64,000 bases of DNA, from positions 9,216,466 to 9,280,465 of the forward strand of contig NC_063439.1 of the NCBI RefSeq assembly GCF_020379485.1, given 5' to 3'. Source of the stretch: Brassica napus (Eukaryota; Streptophyta; Magnoliopsida; Brassicales; Brassicaceae). Positions 21,820-36,070 of this stretch are shown piece by piece. Below the pieces are notes generated by a model. It had not been told where the DNA came from, made no database searches, and saw only the letters and a program-made list of their open reading frames with translations. Position numbers and translations under genes: made by a program. Numbering within the stretch: the first letter of the stretch is position 1; each line of letters opens with the position of its first letter.

Positions 21820-22599
21820 GATCACTAGGTTGTATATTTTATATAAAATTCTCAAAAATTCTATGTTTGGAAAGTTTTCATTTTTGTGAATAATAGTGTG
21901 GATTTGGGGTTTTGATTTAGAAATTAGGATAACAAGAATTGTTTGTTGATAGATGGAGTATTCTTTTACATTTTTTGATGAATAGTTATATTTTTTAAAT
22001 ATAATTCTCAAAAGTCCTATTTTAGGAAAGTTTCCATTTTGATGAATAATAGTGTGGATTTGGGGTTTTGATTTAGAAATTAGGATAACAAGAATTGTTT
22101 GGTGATAGATGGAGTATTCTTTTAGATTTTTTGATCAATAGTTGTATTTTTTAATATAATTCTCAAAAATTCTATTTTAGAAAAGTTTTCATTGTCTATA
22201 GAAATATTGTAGATTTGGGGTTGTGATTTAGAAATTAGGATAACAATATTTTTTGTTGATGTGTGAGTATTTGTTTTTAGATTTTTTGATCAATAGGTTG
22301 TATATTTTGGATAAAATTCTCAAAACTTCTATTTTTAGAAAGTTTTCATTTTTATTGAGAAATATTGTAGATTTAGGGTTGTGATTTAGAATTTAGGATA
22401 ACAAGCAATTTTGTTGATAGATGAGTATTCTTTGAGGATTTTTGATCAATAAGTTGTATTTTTAAGATAAAATTCTCAAAAAATCTATTTTAGGAAAGTT
22501 TTATTTTTATTTGGAAATATTGTAGATTTGGGGTTCAGATTAAAAATATTAGAACAACAAGAATTTTTGTTGATAAGTGAGCATTTTTTTAAAAGTTTT
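21820..22599 (+). repeat. Representative higher-order repeat unit (780 bp)
   Basis: One complete five-monomer unit. Type C 21820-21976 (157 bp, start GATCACTAGGTTG, block TGTGAATAATAGTGTGG). Type D 21977-22132 (156 bp, start GATGAATAGTT, block TTGATGAATAATAG). Type E 22133-22287 (155 bp, start GATCAATAGTTG, block TGTCTATAGAAATATTG, then AACAATATTTTTTGTTG). Type A 22288-22443 (156 bp, start GATCAATAGGTTG, block TTATTGAGAAATATTG). Type B 22444-22599 (156 bp, start GATCAATAAGTTG, distinctive GGGGTTCAGATTAAAAATAT). C and D are the closest pair. Some units elsewhere carry an extra A-like monomer (for example 31001-31160). Confidence 0.93.
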
Positions 22600-24600
22600 G
22601 ATCACTAGGTTGTATATTTTATATAAAATTCTCAAAAATTCTATGTTTGGAAAGTTTTCATTTTTGTGAATAATAGTGTGGATTTGGGGTTTTGATTTAG
22701 AAATTAGGATAACAAGAATTGTTTGTTGATAGATGGAGTATTCTTTTACATTTTTTGATGAATAGTTGTATTTTTAAAATATAATTCTCAAAAGTTCTAT
22801 TTTAGGAAAGTTTCCATTTTGATGAATAATAGTGTGGATTTGGGGTTTTGATTTAGAAATTAGGATAACAAGAATTGTTTGGTGATAGATGGAGTATTCT
22901 TTTAGATTTTTTGATCAATAGTTGTATTTTTTTAATATAATCATCAAAAGTTCTATTTTAGGAAAGTTTTCATTGTCTATAGAAATATTGTAGATTTGGG
23001 GTTGTGATTTAGAAATTAGGATAACAATATTTTTTGTTGATGTGTGAGTATTTGTTTTTAGATTTTTTGATCAATAGGTTGTATATTTTGGATAAAATTC
23101 TCAAAACTTCTATTTTTAGAAAGTTTTCATTTTTATTGAGAAATATTGTAGATTTAGGGTTGTGATTTAGAATTTAGGATAACAAGAAATTTTGTTGATA
23201 GATGAGTATTCTTTGAGGATTTTTGATCAATAAGTTGTATTTTTAAGATAAAATTCTCAAAAAAATCTATTTTAGGAAAGTTTTATTTTTATTTGGAAAT
23301 ATTGTAGATTTGGGGTTCAGATTAAAAATATTAGAACAACAAGAATTTTTGTTGATAAGTGAGCATTTTTTTAAAAGTTTTGATCACTAGGTTGTATATT
23401 TTATATAAAATTCTCAATAATTCTATTTTTGGAAAGTTTCATTTTTGTGAATAATAGTGTGGATTTGGGGTTTTGATTTAGAAATTAGGATAACAAGAAT
23501 TGTTTGTTGATAGATGGAGTATTCTTTTACATTTTTTGATGAATAGTTATATTTTTTAAATATAATTCTCAAAAGTCCTATTTTAGGAAAGTTTCCATTT
23601 TGATGAATAATAGTGTGGATTTGGGGTTTTGATTTAGAAATTAGGATAACAAGAATTGTTTGTTGAAAGACGGAGTATTCTTTTAGATTTTTTGAACAAT
23701 ATTTGTATTTTTTAAATATAATTCTCAAAAATTCTATTTTAGAAAAGTTTTCATTGTCTATAGAAATATTGTAGATTTGGGGTTGTGATTTAGAAATTAG
23801 GATAACAATATTTTTTGTTGATGTGTGAGTATTTGTTTTTAGATTTTTTGATCAATAGGTTGTATATTTTGGATAAAATTCTCAAAACTTCTATTTTTAG
23901 AGAGTTTTCATTTTTATTGAGAAATATTGTAGATTTAGGGTTGTAATTTAGAATTTAGGATAACAAGAAATTTTGTTGATAGATGAGTATTCTTTGAGGA
24001 TTTTTTATCAATAAGTTGTATTTTTAAGATAACATTCTCAAAAAATCTATTTTAGGAAAGTTTTATTTTTATTTGGAAATATTGTAGATTTGAGGTTCAG
24101 ATTAAAAATATTAGAACAACAAGAATTTTTGTTGATAGGTGAGCATTTTTTTAAAAGTTTTGATCACTAGGTTGTATATTTTATATAAAATTCTCAAAAA
24201 TTCTATGTTTGGAAAGTTTTCATTTTTGTGAATAATAGTGTGGATTTGGGGTTTTGATTTAGAAATTAGGATAACAAGAATTGTTTGTTGATAGATGGAG
24301 TATTCTTTTACATTTTTTGATGAATAGTTGTATTTTTAAAATATAATTCTCAAAAGTTCTATTTTAGGAAAGTTTCCATTTTGATGAATAATAGTGTGGA
24401 TTTGGGGTTTTGATTTAGAAATTAGGATAACAAGAATTGTTTGGTGATAGATGGAGTATTCTTTTAGATTTTTTGATCAATAGTTGTATTTTTTTAATAT
24501 AATCATCAAAAGTTCTATTTTAGGAAAGTTTTCATTGTCTATAGAAATATTGTAGATTTGGGGTTGTGATTTTGAAATTAGGATAACAATATTTTTTGTT

Positions 24601-27600
24601 GATGTATGAGTATTGTTTTAGATTTTTTGGATCAATAGGTTGTTTATCTTAGATATAATTCTCAAAACTTCTATTTTTAGAAAGTTTTCATTTTTATTGA
24701 GAAATATTTTAGATTTAGGGTTGTGATTTAGAATTTAGGATAACAAGAAATTTTGTTGATAGATGAGTATTCTTTGTGGACTTTTGATCAATAAGTTGTA
24801 TTTTTAAGATAAAATTCTCAAAAGTGTTATTTAGGAAAGTTTTATTTTTATTGGGAAATATTGTAGATTTGGGGTTCAGATTAAAAAATATTAGAACAAC
24901 AAGAATTTTTGTTGATAGGTGAGCATTCCTTTAAAAGTTTTGATCAATAGGTTGTATATTTTATATAAAATTCTCAAAAATTCTATTTTTGGAAAGTTTC
25001 ATTTTTGTGAATAATAGTGTGGATTTGGGGTTTTGATTTAGAAATTAGGATAACAAAAATTATTTGTTGATAGATGGAGTATTCTTTTACATTTTTTGAT
25101 GAATAGTTGTATTTTTTAAATATAATTATCAAAAGTTCTATTTAAGGAAAGTTTTCATTTAGGTGAATAATAGTGTGTATTTGGGGTTTTGATTTAGAAA
25201 TTAGGATAACAAGAATTGTTTGTTTAATGATGGAGTATTCTTTTAGATTTTTTGACGAATAGTTGTATTTTTTAAATATAATTATCAAAAGTTCTATTTT
25301 AGGAAAGTTTTCATTGTCTATAGAAATATTGTAGATTTGGAGTTGTGATTTAGAAATTAGGATAACAATATTTTTTGTTGATGTATGAGTATTTGTTTAG
25401 ATTTTTGGATCAATAGGTTATATTTTAGATAAAATTCTCAAAACTTCTATTTTTAGAAAGTTTTCATTTTTATTGAGAAATATTGTAGAGTTAGGGTTGT
25501 GATTTAGAATTTAGGATAACAAGAAATTTTGTTGATAGATGAGTATTCTTTGAGGATTTTTGATCAATAAGTTGTATTTTTAAGATAAAATTCTCAAAAA
25601 ATCTATTTTAGGATAGTTTTATTTTTATTTGGAAATATTGTAGATTTGGGGTTCAGATTAAAAATATTAGAACAACAAGAATTCTTGTTGATAGGTGAGC
25701 ATTTTTTTAAAAGTTTTGATCACTAGGTTGTATATTTTATATAAAATTCTCAAAAATTCTATTTTTGGAAAGTTTCATTTTTGTGAATAATAGTGTGGAT
25801 TTGGGGTTTTGATTTAGAAATTAGGATAACAAGAATTGTTTGTTGATAGATGGAGTATTCTTTTACATTTTTTGATGAATAGTTGTATTTTTAAATATAA
25901 TTCTCAAAAGTTCTATTTTAGGAAAGTTTCCATTTTGATGAATAATAGTGTGGATTTGGGGTTTTGATTTAGAAATTAGGATAACAAGAATTGTTTGTTG
26001 AAAGATGGAGTATTCTTTTAGATTTTTTGATCAATAGTTGTATTTTTTAAATATAATTCTCAAAAGTTCTATTTTATAAAAGTTTTCATTTTCTATAAAA
26101 ATATTGTAGATTTGGGGTTGTGATTTAGAAATTAGGATAACAATATTTTTTGTTGATGTATGAGTATTTTTTTAGATTTTTTGGATCAATAGGTTGTTTA
26201 TCTTAGATAAAATTCTCAAAACTTCTATTTTTAGAAAGTTTTCATTTTTATTGAGAAATATTGTAGATTTAGGGTTGTAATTTAGAATTTAGGATAACAA
26301 GAAATTTTGTTGATAGATGAGTATTCTTTGAGGATTTTTGATCAATAAGTTGTATTTTTAAGATAAAATTCTCAAAAAAGTTATTTAGGAAAGTTTTATT
26401 TTTATTGGGAAATATTGTAGATTTGGGGTTCAGATTAAAAATATTAGAACAACAAGAATTTTTGTTGATAGGTGAGCATTTCTTAAAAGTTTTGATCAAT
26501 AGGTTGTATATTTTATATAAAATTCTCAAAAATTCTATTTTTGGAAATTTTCATTTTTGTGAATAATAGTGTGGATTTGGGGTTTTGATTTAGAAATTAG
26601 GATAACAAGAATTGTTTGTTGATAGATGGAGTATTCTTTTACATTTTTTGATGAATAGTTGTATTTTTAAAATATAATTCTCAAAAGTTCTATTTTAGGA
26701 AAGTTTCCATTTTGTTGAATAATAGTGTGGATTTGGGGTTTTGATTTAGAAATTAGGATAACAAGAATTGTTTTTTGATAGATGGAGTATTCTTTTAGAT
26801 TTTTTGATCAATAGTTGTATTTTTTAAATATAATTATCAAAATTCTATTTTAGGAAAGTTTTCATTGTCTATAGAAATATTGTAGATTTGGGGTTGTGAT
26901 TTAGAAATTAGGATAACAATATTTTTTGTTGATATATGAGTATTTGTTTAGATTTTTGGATCAATAGGTTGTTTATCTTAGATAAAATTCTCAAAACTTC
27001 TATTTTTAGAAAGTTTTCATTTTTATTGAGAAATATTGTAGAGTTAGGGTTGTGATTTAGAATTTAGGATAACAAGAAATTTTGTTGATAGATGAGTATT
27101 CTTTGAGGATTTTTGATCAATAAGTTGTATTTTTAAGATAAAATTCTCAAAAAATCTATTTTAGGAAAGTTTTATTTTTAATTGGAAATATTGTAGATTT
27201 GGGGTTCAGATTAAAAATATTAGAACAACAAGAATTTTTGTTGATAGGTGAGTATTTTTTTAAAAGTTATGATCACTAGGTTGTATATTTTATATAAAAT
27301 TCTCAAAAATTCTATTTTTGGAACGTTTTCATTTTTGTGAATAATAGTGTGGATTTGGGGTTTTGATTTAGAAATTAGGATAACAAGAATTGTTTGTTGA
27401 TAGATGGAGTATTCTTTTACATTTTTTGATGAATAGTTGTATTTTTTTAAATATAATTCTCAAAAGTTATATTTTAGAAAAAAAAATTTTTTGGTGAATA
27501 ATAGTGTGGATTTGGGGTTTTGATATAGAAATTAGGATAACAAGAATTGTTTGTTTACAGATGGAGTATTCTTTTAGATTTTTTGATCAATAGTTGTATT

Positions 27601-30600
27601 TTTTAAATATAATTATCAAAAGTTCTATTTTAGGAAAGTTTTCATTGTATATAGAAATATTGTAGATTTGGGGTTGTGGTTTAGAAATTAGGATAACAAT
27701 ATTTTTTGTTGATGTATGAGTATTGTTTTAGATTTTTTGGATCAATAGGTTGTTTATCTTAGATATAATTCTCAAAACTTCTATTTTTAGAAAGTTTTCA
27801 TTTTTATTGAGAAATATTGTAGATTTAGGGTTGTGATTTAGAATTTAGGATAACAAGAAATTTTGTTGATAGATGAGTATTCTTTGTGGACTTTTGATCA
27901 ATAAGTTGTATTTTTAAGATAAAATTCTCAAAAGTGTTATTTAGGAAAGTTTTATTTTTATAGGGAAATATTGTAGATTTGGGGTTCAGATTAAAAATAT
28001 TAGAACAACAAGAATTTTTGTTGATAGGTGAGCATTCCTTTAAAAGTTTTGATCAATAGGTTGTATATTTTATATAAAATTCTCAAAAATTCTATTTTTG
28101 GAAAGTTTCATTTTTGTGAATAATAGTGTGGATTTGGGGTTTTGATTTAGAAATTAGGATAACAAAAATTATTTGTTGATAGATGGAGTATTCTTTTACA
28201 TTTTTTGATGAATAGTTGTATTTTTAAATATAATTATCAAAAGTTCTATTTTAGGAAAGTTTTCATTTAGGTGAATAATAGTGTGATTTGGGGTTTTGAT
28301 TTAGAAATTAGGATAACAAGAATTGTTTGTTTAATGATGGAGTATTCTTTTAGATTTTTTGACGAATAGTTGTATTTTTTAAATATAATTATCAAAAGTT
28401 CTATTTTAGGAAAGTTTTCATTGTCTATAGAAATATTGTAGATTTGGAGTTGTGATTTAGAAATTAGGATAACAATATTTTTGTTGATGTATGAGTATTT
28501 GTTTAGATTTTTGGATCAATAGGTTATATTTTAGATAAAATTCTCAAAACTTCTATTTTTAGAAAGTTTTCATTTTTATTGAGAAATATTGTAGAGTTAG
28601 GGTTGTGATTTAGAATTTAGGATAACAAGAAATTTTGTTGATAGATGAGTATTCTTTGAGGATTTTTGATCAATAAGTTGTATTTTTAAGATAAAATTCT
28701 CAAAAAATCTATTTTAGGAAAGTTTTATTTTTATTTGGAAATATTGTAGATTTGGGGTTCAGATTTAAAATATTAGAACAACAAGAATTTTTGTTGATAG
28801 GTGAGCATTTTTTTAAAAGTTTTGATCACTAGGTTGTATATTTTATATAAATTCTCAAAAATTCTATTTTTGGAAAGTTTCATTTTTGTGAATAATAGTG
28901 TGGATTTGGGGTTTTGATTTAGAAATTAGGATAACAAGAATTGTTTGTTGATAGATGGAGTATTCTTTTACATTTTTTGATGAATAGTTGTATTTTTAAA
29001 ATATAATTCTCAAAAGTTCTATTTTAGGAAAGTTTCCATTTTGATGAATAATAGTGTGGATTTGGGGTTTTGATTTAGAAATTAGGATAACAAGAATTGT
29101 TTGTTGAAAGATGGAGTATTCTTTTAGATTTTTTGATCAATAGTTGTATTTTTTAAATATAATTCTCAAAAGTTCTATTTTAGAAAAGTTTTCATTTTCT
29201 ATAAAAATATTGTAGATTTGGGGTTGTGATTTAGAAATTAGGATAACAATATTTTTTGTTGATGTATGAGTATTTTTTTTAGATTTTTTGATCAATAGGT
29301 TGTTTATTTTAGATAAAATTCTCAAAACTTCTATTTTTAGAAAGTTTTCATTTTTATTGAGAAATATTGTAGATTTAGGGTTGTAATTTAGAATTTAGGA
29401 TAACAAGAAATTTTGTTGATAGATGAGTATTCTTTGAGGATTTTTGATCAATAAGTTGTATTTTTAAGATAAAATTCTCAAAAAAGTTATTTAGGAAAGT
29501 TTTATTTTTATTGGGAAATATTGTAGATTTGGGGTTCAGATTAAAAATATTAGAACAACAAGAATTTTTGTTGATAGGTGAGCATTTCTTAAAAGTTTTG
29601 ATCAATAGGTTGTATATTTTATATAAAATTCTCAAAAATTCTATTTTTGGAAATTTTCATTTTTGTGAATAATAGTGTGGATTTGGGATTTTGATTTAGA
29701 AATTAGGATAACAAGAATTGTTTGTTGATAGATGGAGTATTCTTTTACATTTTTTGATGAATAGTTGTATTTTTAAAATATAATTCTCAAAAGTTCTATT
29801 TTAGGAAAGTTTCTATTTTGTTGAATAATAGTGTGGATTTGGGGTTTTGATTTAGAAATTAGGATAACAAGAATTGTTTGTTGATAGATGGAGTATTCTT
29901 TTAGATTTTTTGATCAATAGTTGTATTTTTTAAATATAATTATCAAAATTCTATTTTAGGAAAGTTTTCATTGTCTATAGAAATATTGTAGATTTGGGGT
30001 TGTGATTTAGAAATTAGGATAACAATATTTTTTGTTGATATATGAGTATTTGTTTAGATTTTTGGATCAATATGTTGTTTATCTTAGATAAAATTCTCAA
30101 AACTTCTATTTTTAGAAAGTTTTCATTTTTATTGAGAAATATTGTAGAGTTAGGGTTGTGATTTAGAAATTTAGGATAACAAGAAATTTTGTTGATAGAT
30201 GAGTATTCTTTGAGGATTTTTGATCAATAAGTTGTATTTTTAAGATAAAATTCTCAAAAAATCTATTTTAGGAAAGTTTTATTTTAATTGGAAATATTGT
30301 AGATTTGGGGTTCAGATTAAAAATATTAGAACAACAAGAATTTTTGTTGATAGGTGAGTATTTTTTTAAAAGTTATGATCACTAGGTTGTATATTTTATA
30401 TAAAATTCTCAAAAATTCTATTTTTGGAAAGTTTTCATTTTTGTGAATAATAGTGTGGATTTGGGGTTTTGATTTAGAAATTAGGATAACAAGAATTGTT
30501 TGTTGATAGATGGAGTATTCTTTTACATTTTTTGATGAATAGTTGTATTTTTTTAAATATAATTCTCAAAAGTTATATTTTAGAAAAAAAAAATTTTTGG

Positions 30601-30820
30601 TGAATAATAGTGTGGATTTGGGGTTTTGATATAGAAATTAGGATAACAAGAATTGTTTGTTTACAGATGGAGTATTCTTTTAGATTTTTGATCAATAGTT
30701 GTATTTTTAAATATAATTATCAAAAGTTCTATTTAGGAAAGTTTTCATTGTATATAGAAATATTGTAGATTTGGGGTTGTGTGTTTAGAAATTAGGATAA
30801 AAATATATTTTTTTGATGTA
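24601..30820 (+). repeat. Duplicated block of about 3.11 kb (four higher-order units)
   Basis: Private variants recur at a constant offset. GGATCAATAGGTTGTTTATC preceded by GATGTATGAGTATTGTTTTA occurs at 24601 and 27711 (offset 3,110), and the AAAAAAGTTATTTAGG variant at about 26373 and 29479 (offset 3,106). The two blocks, 24601-27710 and 27711 to about 30820, are therefore recent duplicates above the 780-bp level. Confidence 0.75.
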
Positions 30821-33800
30821 TGAGTATTTTTTTAGATTTTTTTTATCAATAGGTTGTATATTTTAGATAAAATTCTCAAAACTTCTATTTTTAGAAAGTT
30901 TTCATTTTTATTGAGAAATATTGTAGATTTAAGGTTGTGATTTAGAATTTAGGATAACAAGAAATTTTGTTGATAGATGAGTATTCTTTGAGGTTTTTTG
31001 ATCAATAGGTTGTATATTTTAGATGAAATTTTCAAAACTTCTATTTTTTGAAAGTTTTCATTTTTATTGAGAAATATTGTAGAGTTAGAGTTGTGATTTA
31101 GAATTTAGGATAACAAGAAATTTTGTTGATAGATGAGTATTCCTTGTGGACTTTTGATCAATAAGTTGTATTTTTAAGATAAAATTCTCAAAAGTGTTAT
31201 TTAGGAAAGTTTTATTTTTATTGGGAAATATTGTAGATTTGGGGTTCAGATTAAAAATATTAGAACAACAAGAATTTTTGTTGATAGGTGAGCATTCTTT
31301 TAAAAGTTTTGATCAATAGGTTGTATATTTTATATAAAATTCACAAAAATTCTATTTTTGGAAAGTTTCATTTTTGTGAATAATAGTGTGGATTTGGGGT
31401 TTTGATTTAGAAATTACGATAACAAAAATTATTTGTTGATAGATGGAGTATTCTTTTACATTTTTGATGAATAGTTATATTTTTTAAATATAATTATCAA
31501 AAGTTCTATTTTAGGAAAGTTTTCATTTAGGTGAATAATAGTGTGTATTTGGGGTTTTGATTTAGAAATTAGGATAACAAGAATTGTTTGTTTAATGATG
31601 GAGTATTATTTTAGATTTTTTGACGAATAATTGTAATTTTTAAATATAATTATCAAAAGTTCTATTTTAGGAAAGTTTTCATTGTCTATAGAAATATTGT
31701 AGATTTGGAGTTGTGATTTAGAAATTAGGATAACAATATTTTTTGTTGATATATGAGTATTTGTTTAGATTTTTTGATCAATAGGTTATATTTTAGATAA
31801 AATTCTCAAAACTTCTATTTTTAGAAAGTTTTCATTTTTATTGAGAAATATTGTAGAGTTAGGGTTGTGATTTAGAATTTAGGATAACAAGAAATTTTGT
31901 TGAGAGATGAGTATTCTTTGAGGATTTTTGATCAATAAGTTGTATTTTTAAGATAAAATTCTCAAAAAATCTATTTTAGGAACGTTTTATTTTTATTTGG
32001 AAATATTGTAGATTTGGGGTTCAGATTAAAAATATTAGAACAACAAGAATTTTTGTTGATAGGTGAGCATTTTTTAAAAAGTTTTGATCACTAGGTTGTA
32101 TATTTTATATAAAATTCTCAAAAATTCTATTTTTGGAAAGTTTCATTTTGTGAATAATAGTGTGATTTGGGGTTTTGATTTAGAAATTAGGATAAAAGAA
32201 TTGTTTGTTGATAGATGGAGTATTCTTTTACATTTTTTGATGAATAGTTGTATTTTTAAATATAATTCTCAAAAGTTCTATTTTAGGAAAGTTTTCATTT
32301 TGATGAATAATAGTGTGGATTTGGGGTTTTGATTTAGAAATTAGGATAACAAGAATTGTTTGTTGAAAGATGGAGTATTCTTTTAGATTTTTTGATCAAT
32401 AGTTGTATTTTTAAATATAATTCTCAAAAGTTCTATTTTAGAAAGTTTTCATTGTCTATAGAAATATTGTAGATTTGGGGTTGTGATTTAGAAATTAGGA
32501 TAACAATATTTTTTGTTGATGTATGAGTATTTTTTTTAGATTTTTTGATCAATAGGTTGCCTATTTTAGATAAAATTCTCAAAACTTCTATTTTAGAAAA
32601 TTTCATTTTTATTGAGAAATATTGTAGATTTAGGGTTGTAATTTAGAATTTAGGATAACAAGAAATTTTGTTGATAGATGAGTATTCTTTGAGGATTTTT
32701 GATCAATAAGTTGTATTTTTAAGATAAAATTCTCAAAAAATCTATTTTAGGAAAGTTTTATTTTTTTGGAAATATTGTAGATTTGGGGTTCAGATTAAAA
32801 ATATTAGAACAACAAGAATTTTTGTTGATAGGTGAGCATTTTTTTAAAAGTTTTGATCACTAGGTTGTATATTTATATAAAATTCTCAAAATTCTATTTT
32901 TGGAAAGTTTCATTTTTGTGAATAATAGTGTGGATTTGGGGTTTTGATTTAGAAATTAGGATAACAAGAATTGTTTGTTGATAGATGGAGTATTCTTTTA
33001 CATTTTTTTGATGAATAGTTGTATTTTTAAAATATAATTCTCAAAAGTTCTATTTTAGGAAAGTTTCCATTTTGTTGAATAATAGTGTGGATTTGGGGTT
33101 TGATTTAGAATTAGGATAACAAGAATTGTTTGTTGATAGATGGAGTATTCTTTTAGATTTTTTGATCAATAGTTGTATTTTTAAATATAATTATCAAAAT
33201 TCTATTTTAGGAAAGTTTTCATTGTGTCTATAGAAATATTGTAGATTGGGGTTGTGATTTAGAAATTAGGATAACAATATTTTTGTTGATATATGAGTAT
33301 TTGTTTAGATTTTTTATCAATAGGTTGTTTATCTTAGATAAAATTCTCAAAACTTCTATTTTTAGAAAGTTTTCATTTTATTGAGAAATATTGTAGATTA
33401 GGGTTGTGATTTAGAATTAGGATAACAAGAAATTTGTTGATAGATGAGTATTCTTTGAGGATTTTTGATCAATAAGTTGTATTTTAAGATAAAATTCTCA
33501 AAAAATCTATTTTAGGAAAGTTTTATTTTAATGGAAATATTGTAGATTTGGGTTCAGATTAAAAATATTAGAACAACAAGAATTTTGTTGATAGGTGAGT
33601 ATTTTTTAAAAGTTTTGATCATAGTTGTATATTTTAATAAAATTCTCAAAATTCTATTTTTGGAAAGTTTCATTTTTGTGAATAATAGTGTGGATTTGGG
33701 GTTTTGATTTAGAAATTAGGATAACAAGAATTGTTTGTTGATAGATGGAGTATTCTTTTACATTTTTGATGAATAGTTGTATTTTTTAAATATAATTCTC

Positions 33801-35689
33801 AAAAGTTATATTTAGAAAAAAAAATTTTTGGTGAATAATAGTGTGGATTTGGGTTTTGATATTAGAAATTAGGATAACAAGAATTGTTTGTTTATAGATG
33901 GAGTATTCTTTTAGATTTTTGATCAATAGTTGTATTTTTTAAATATAATTATCAAAAGTTCTATTTTAGGAAAGTTTTCATTGTATATAGAAATATTGTA
34001 GATTTGGGGTTGTGTTTAGAAATTAGGATAAAAATATTTTTTGATGTATGAGTATTTTTTAGATTTTTGATCAATAGGTGTATATTTTAGATAAAATTCT
34101 CAAAACTTCTATTTTTAGAAAGTTTTCATTTTTATTGAGAAATATTGTAGATTTAAGGTTGTGATTTAAATTTAGGATAACAAGAATTTGTTGATAGATG
34201 AGTATTCTTTGAGGTTTTTGATCAATAGGTTGTATATTTAGATGAAATTTTCAAAACTTCTATTTTTTGAAAGTTTTCATTTTTATTGAGAAATATTGTA
34301 GAGTTAGGGTTGTGATTTAGAATTTAGGATAACAAGAAATTTTGTTGATAGATGAGTTCCTTGAGGATTTTGATCAATAAGTTGTATTTTAAGATAAAAT
34401 TCTCAAAAATATTTATTAGGAAAGTTTTATTTTTTGGAAATATTGTAGATTTGGGGTTCAGATTAAAAATATTAGAACAACAAGAATTTTGTTGATAGGA
34501 GCATTCTTTTAAAAGTTTTGATCAATAGGTTGTATTTTTTATATAAAATTCTCAAAAATTCTATTTTTGGAATTTCATTTTGTGAATAATAGTGTGGATT
34601 TGGGTTTTGATTTAGAAATTAGGATAACAAAAATTGTTGTTGATAGATGGAGTATTCTTTTACATTTTTGATGAATAGTTGTATTTTTAAATATAATTAT
34701 CTCAAAAGTTCTATTTTAGGAAAGTTTTCATTTTGGTGAATAATAGTGTGGATTTGGGGTTTTGATTTAGAAATTAGGATAACAAGAATTGTTTGTTTGA
34801 TGATGGAGTATTATTTAGATTTTTTGACAATATTGTTTAATTTTAAATATAATTATCAAAAGTTCTATTTTAGGAAAGTTTTCATTGTCTATAGAAATAT
34901 TGTAGATTTGGAGTTGTGATTTAGAAATTAGGATAACAATATTTTTTGTTGATGTATGAGTATTTGTTTAGATTTTTTGATCAATAGGTATATTTTAGAT
35001 AAAATTCTCAAAACTTCTATTTTTAGAAGTTTCATTTTTATTGAGAAATATTGTAGAGTTAGGGTTGTGATTTAGAAGTTAGGATAACAAGAAATTTGTT
35101 GAGAGATGAGTATTTTTTGAGGATTTTTGATCAATAATAGTTGTATTTTTAAGATAAAAAATTCTCAAAAAATCTATTAGGAAAGTTTATTTTTATTTGG
35201 AAATATTGTAGATTTGGGGTTCAGATTAAAAATATTAGAACAACAAGAATTTTGTGATAGGTGAGCATTTTTTAAAAAGTTTTTGATCACTAGGTGTATA
35301 TTTTATATAAAATTCTCAAAAATTCTATTTTGGAAAGTTTCATTTTGTGAATAATAGTGTGGATTTGGGGTTTTGATTTAGAAATTAGGATAAAAGAATT
35401 GTTTGTTGATAGATGGAGTATTCTTTTACATTTTTTGATGAATAGTTGTATTTTAAAAATAATTCTCAAAAGTTCTATTTTAGGAAAGTTGTTTTCCTTT
35501 GATGAATAATAGTGTGGATTTGGGGTTTTGATTTAGAAATTAGGATAACAAGAATTGTTTGTTGAAAGATGGAGTATTCTTTTAGATTTTTTGATCAATA
35601 GTTGTATTTTTTAAATATAATTCTCAAACTTCTATTTTAGAAAAGTTTTCATTGTCTATAGAAATATTGTAGATTGGGGTTGTGATTTA

Positions 35690-36070
35690 GAAAGGGGAGA
35701 AATATTTTTGTTGATGAGAGGAGGATTTTTTTTTTTTTTTTATCAGATGTTAGACTTTAGACAAAAACTAAAGGATTGTTTTGAAAATTTCAGATTTCTT
35801 TGATTATTAGGAGTTTTTAATTTTCTTATAATTAGATTTCTTTATGTTTGGTTTGACAGTATTGTTCAGATTTAGGATACAAGAATTAAATTTTGTTAAA
35901 GTGAGTATTCTTTGGGGTTTAGATTAGAAGTTATTTTTTTGTAGAGTGATGGTTCTATTTGAAAATAGCTACTTTATATTTTATTTTAAATTATGATAAT
36001 TTTCATTTAGAGAAATTAATTTGGATTAGGAGTCATAATTTTGTTAGTTACATTAAAAGATGTAAAAGAT
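35690..36070 (+). repeat. Degenerate island within the satellite
   Basis: After GTGATTTAGAAA the array loses register for about 380 bp. A poly(T) run (about 35728-35742) and sequence with only scattered satellite words (TTTAGGATACAAGAAT, GTGAGTATTCTTTGGGG) follow, and normal monomers resume at TTTTTTGATCAATAGG near 36078. It may be a strongly diverged relic monomer pair, a small insertion, or low-quality consensus. It lies in the zone rich in suspected sequence errors. Confidence 0.6.

Noticed and set aside
32084..32332. Plus-strand 82-codon frame in the satellite
   Set aside because: Created by local indels in monomers; same sequence elsewhere is closed; no protein features.
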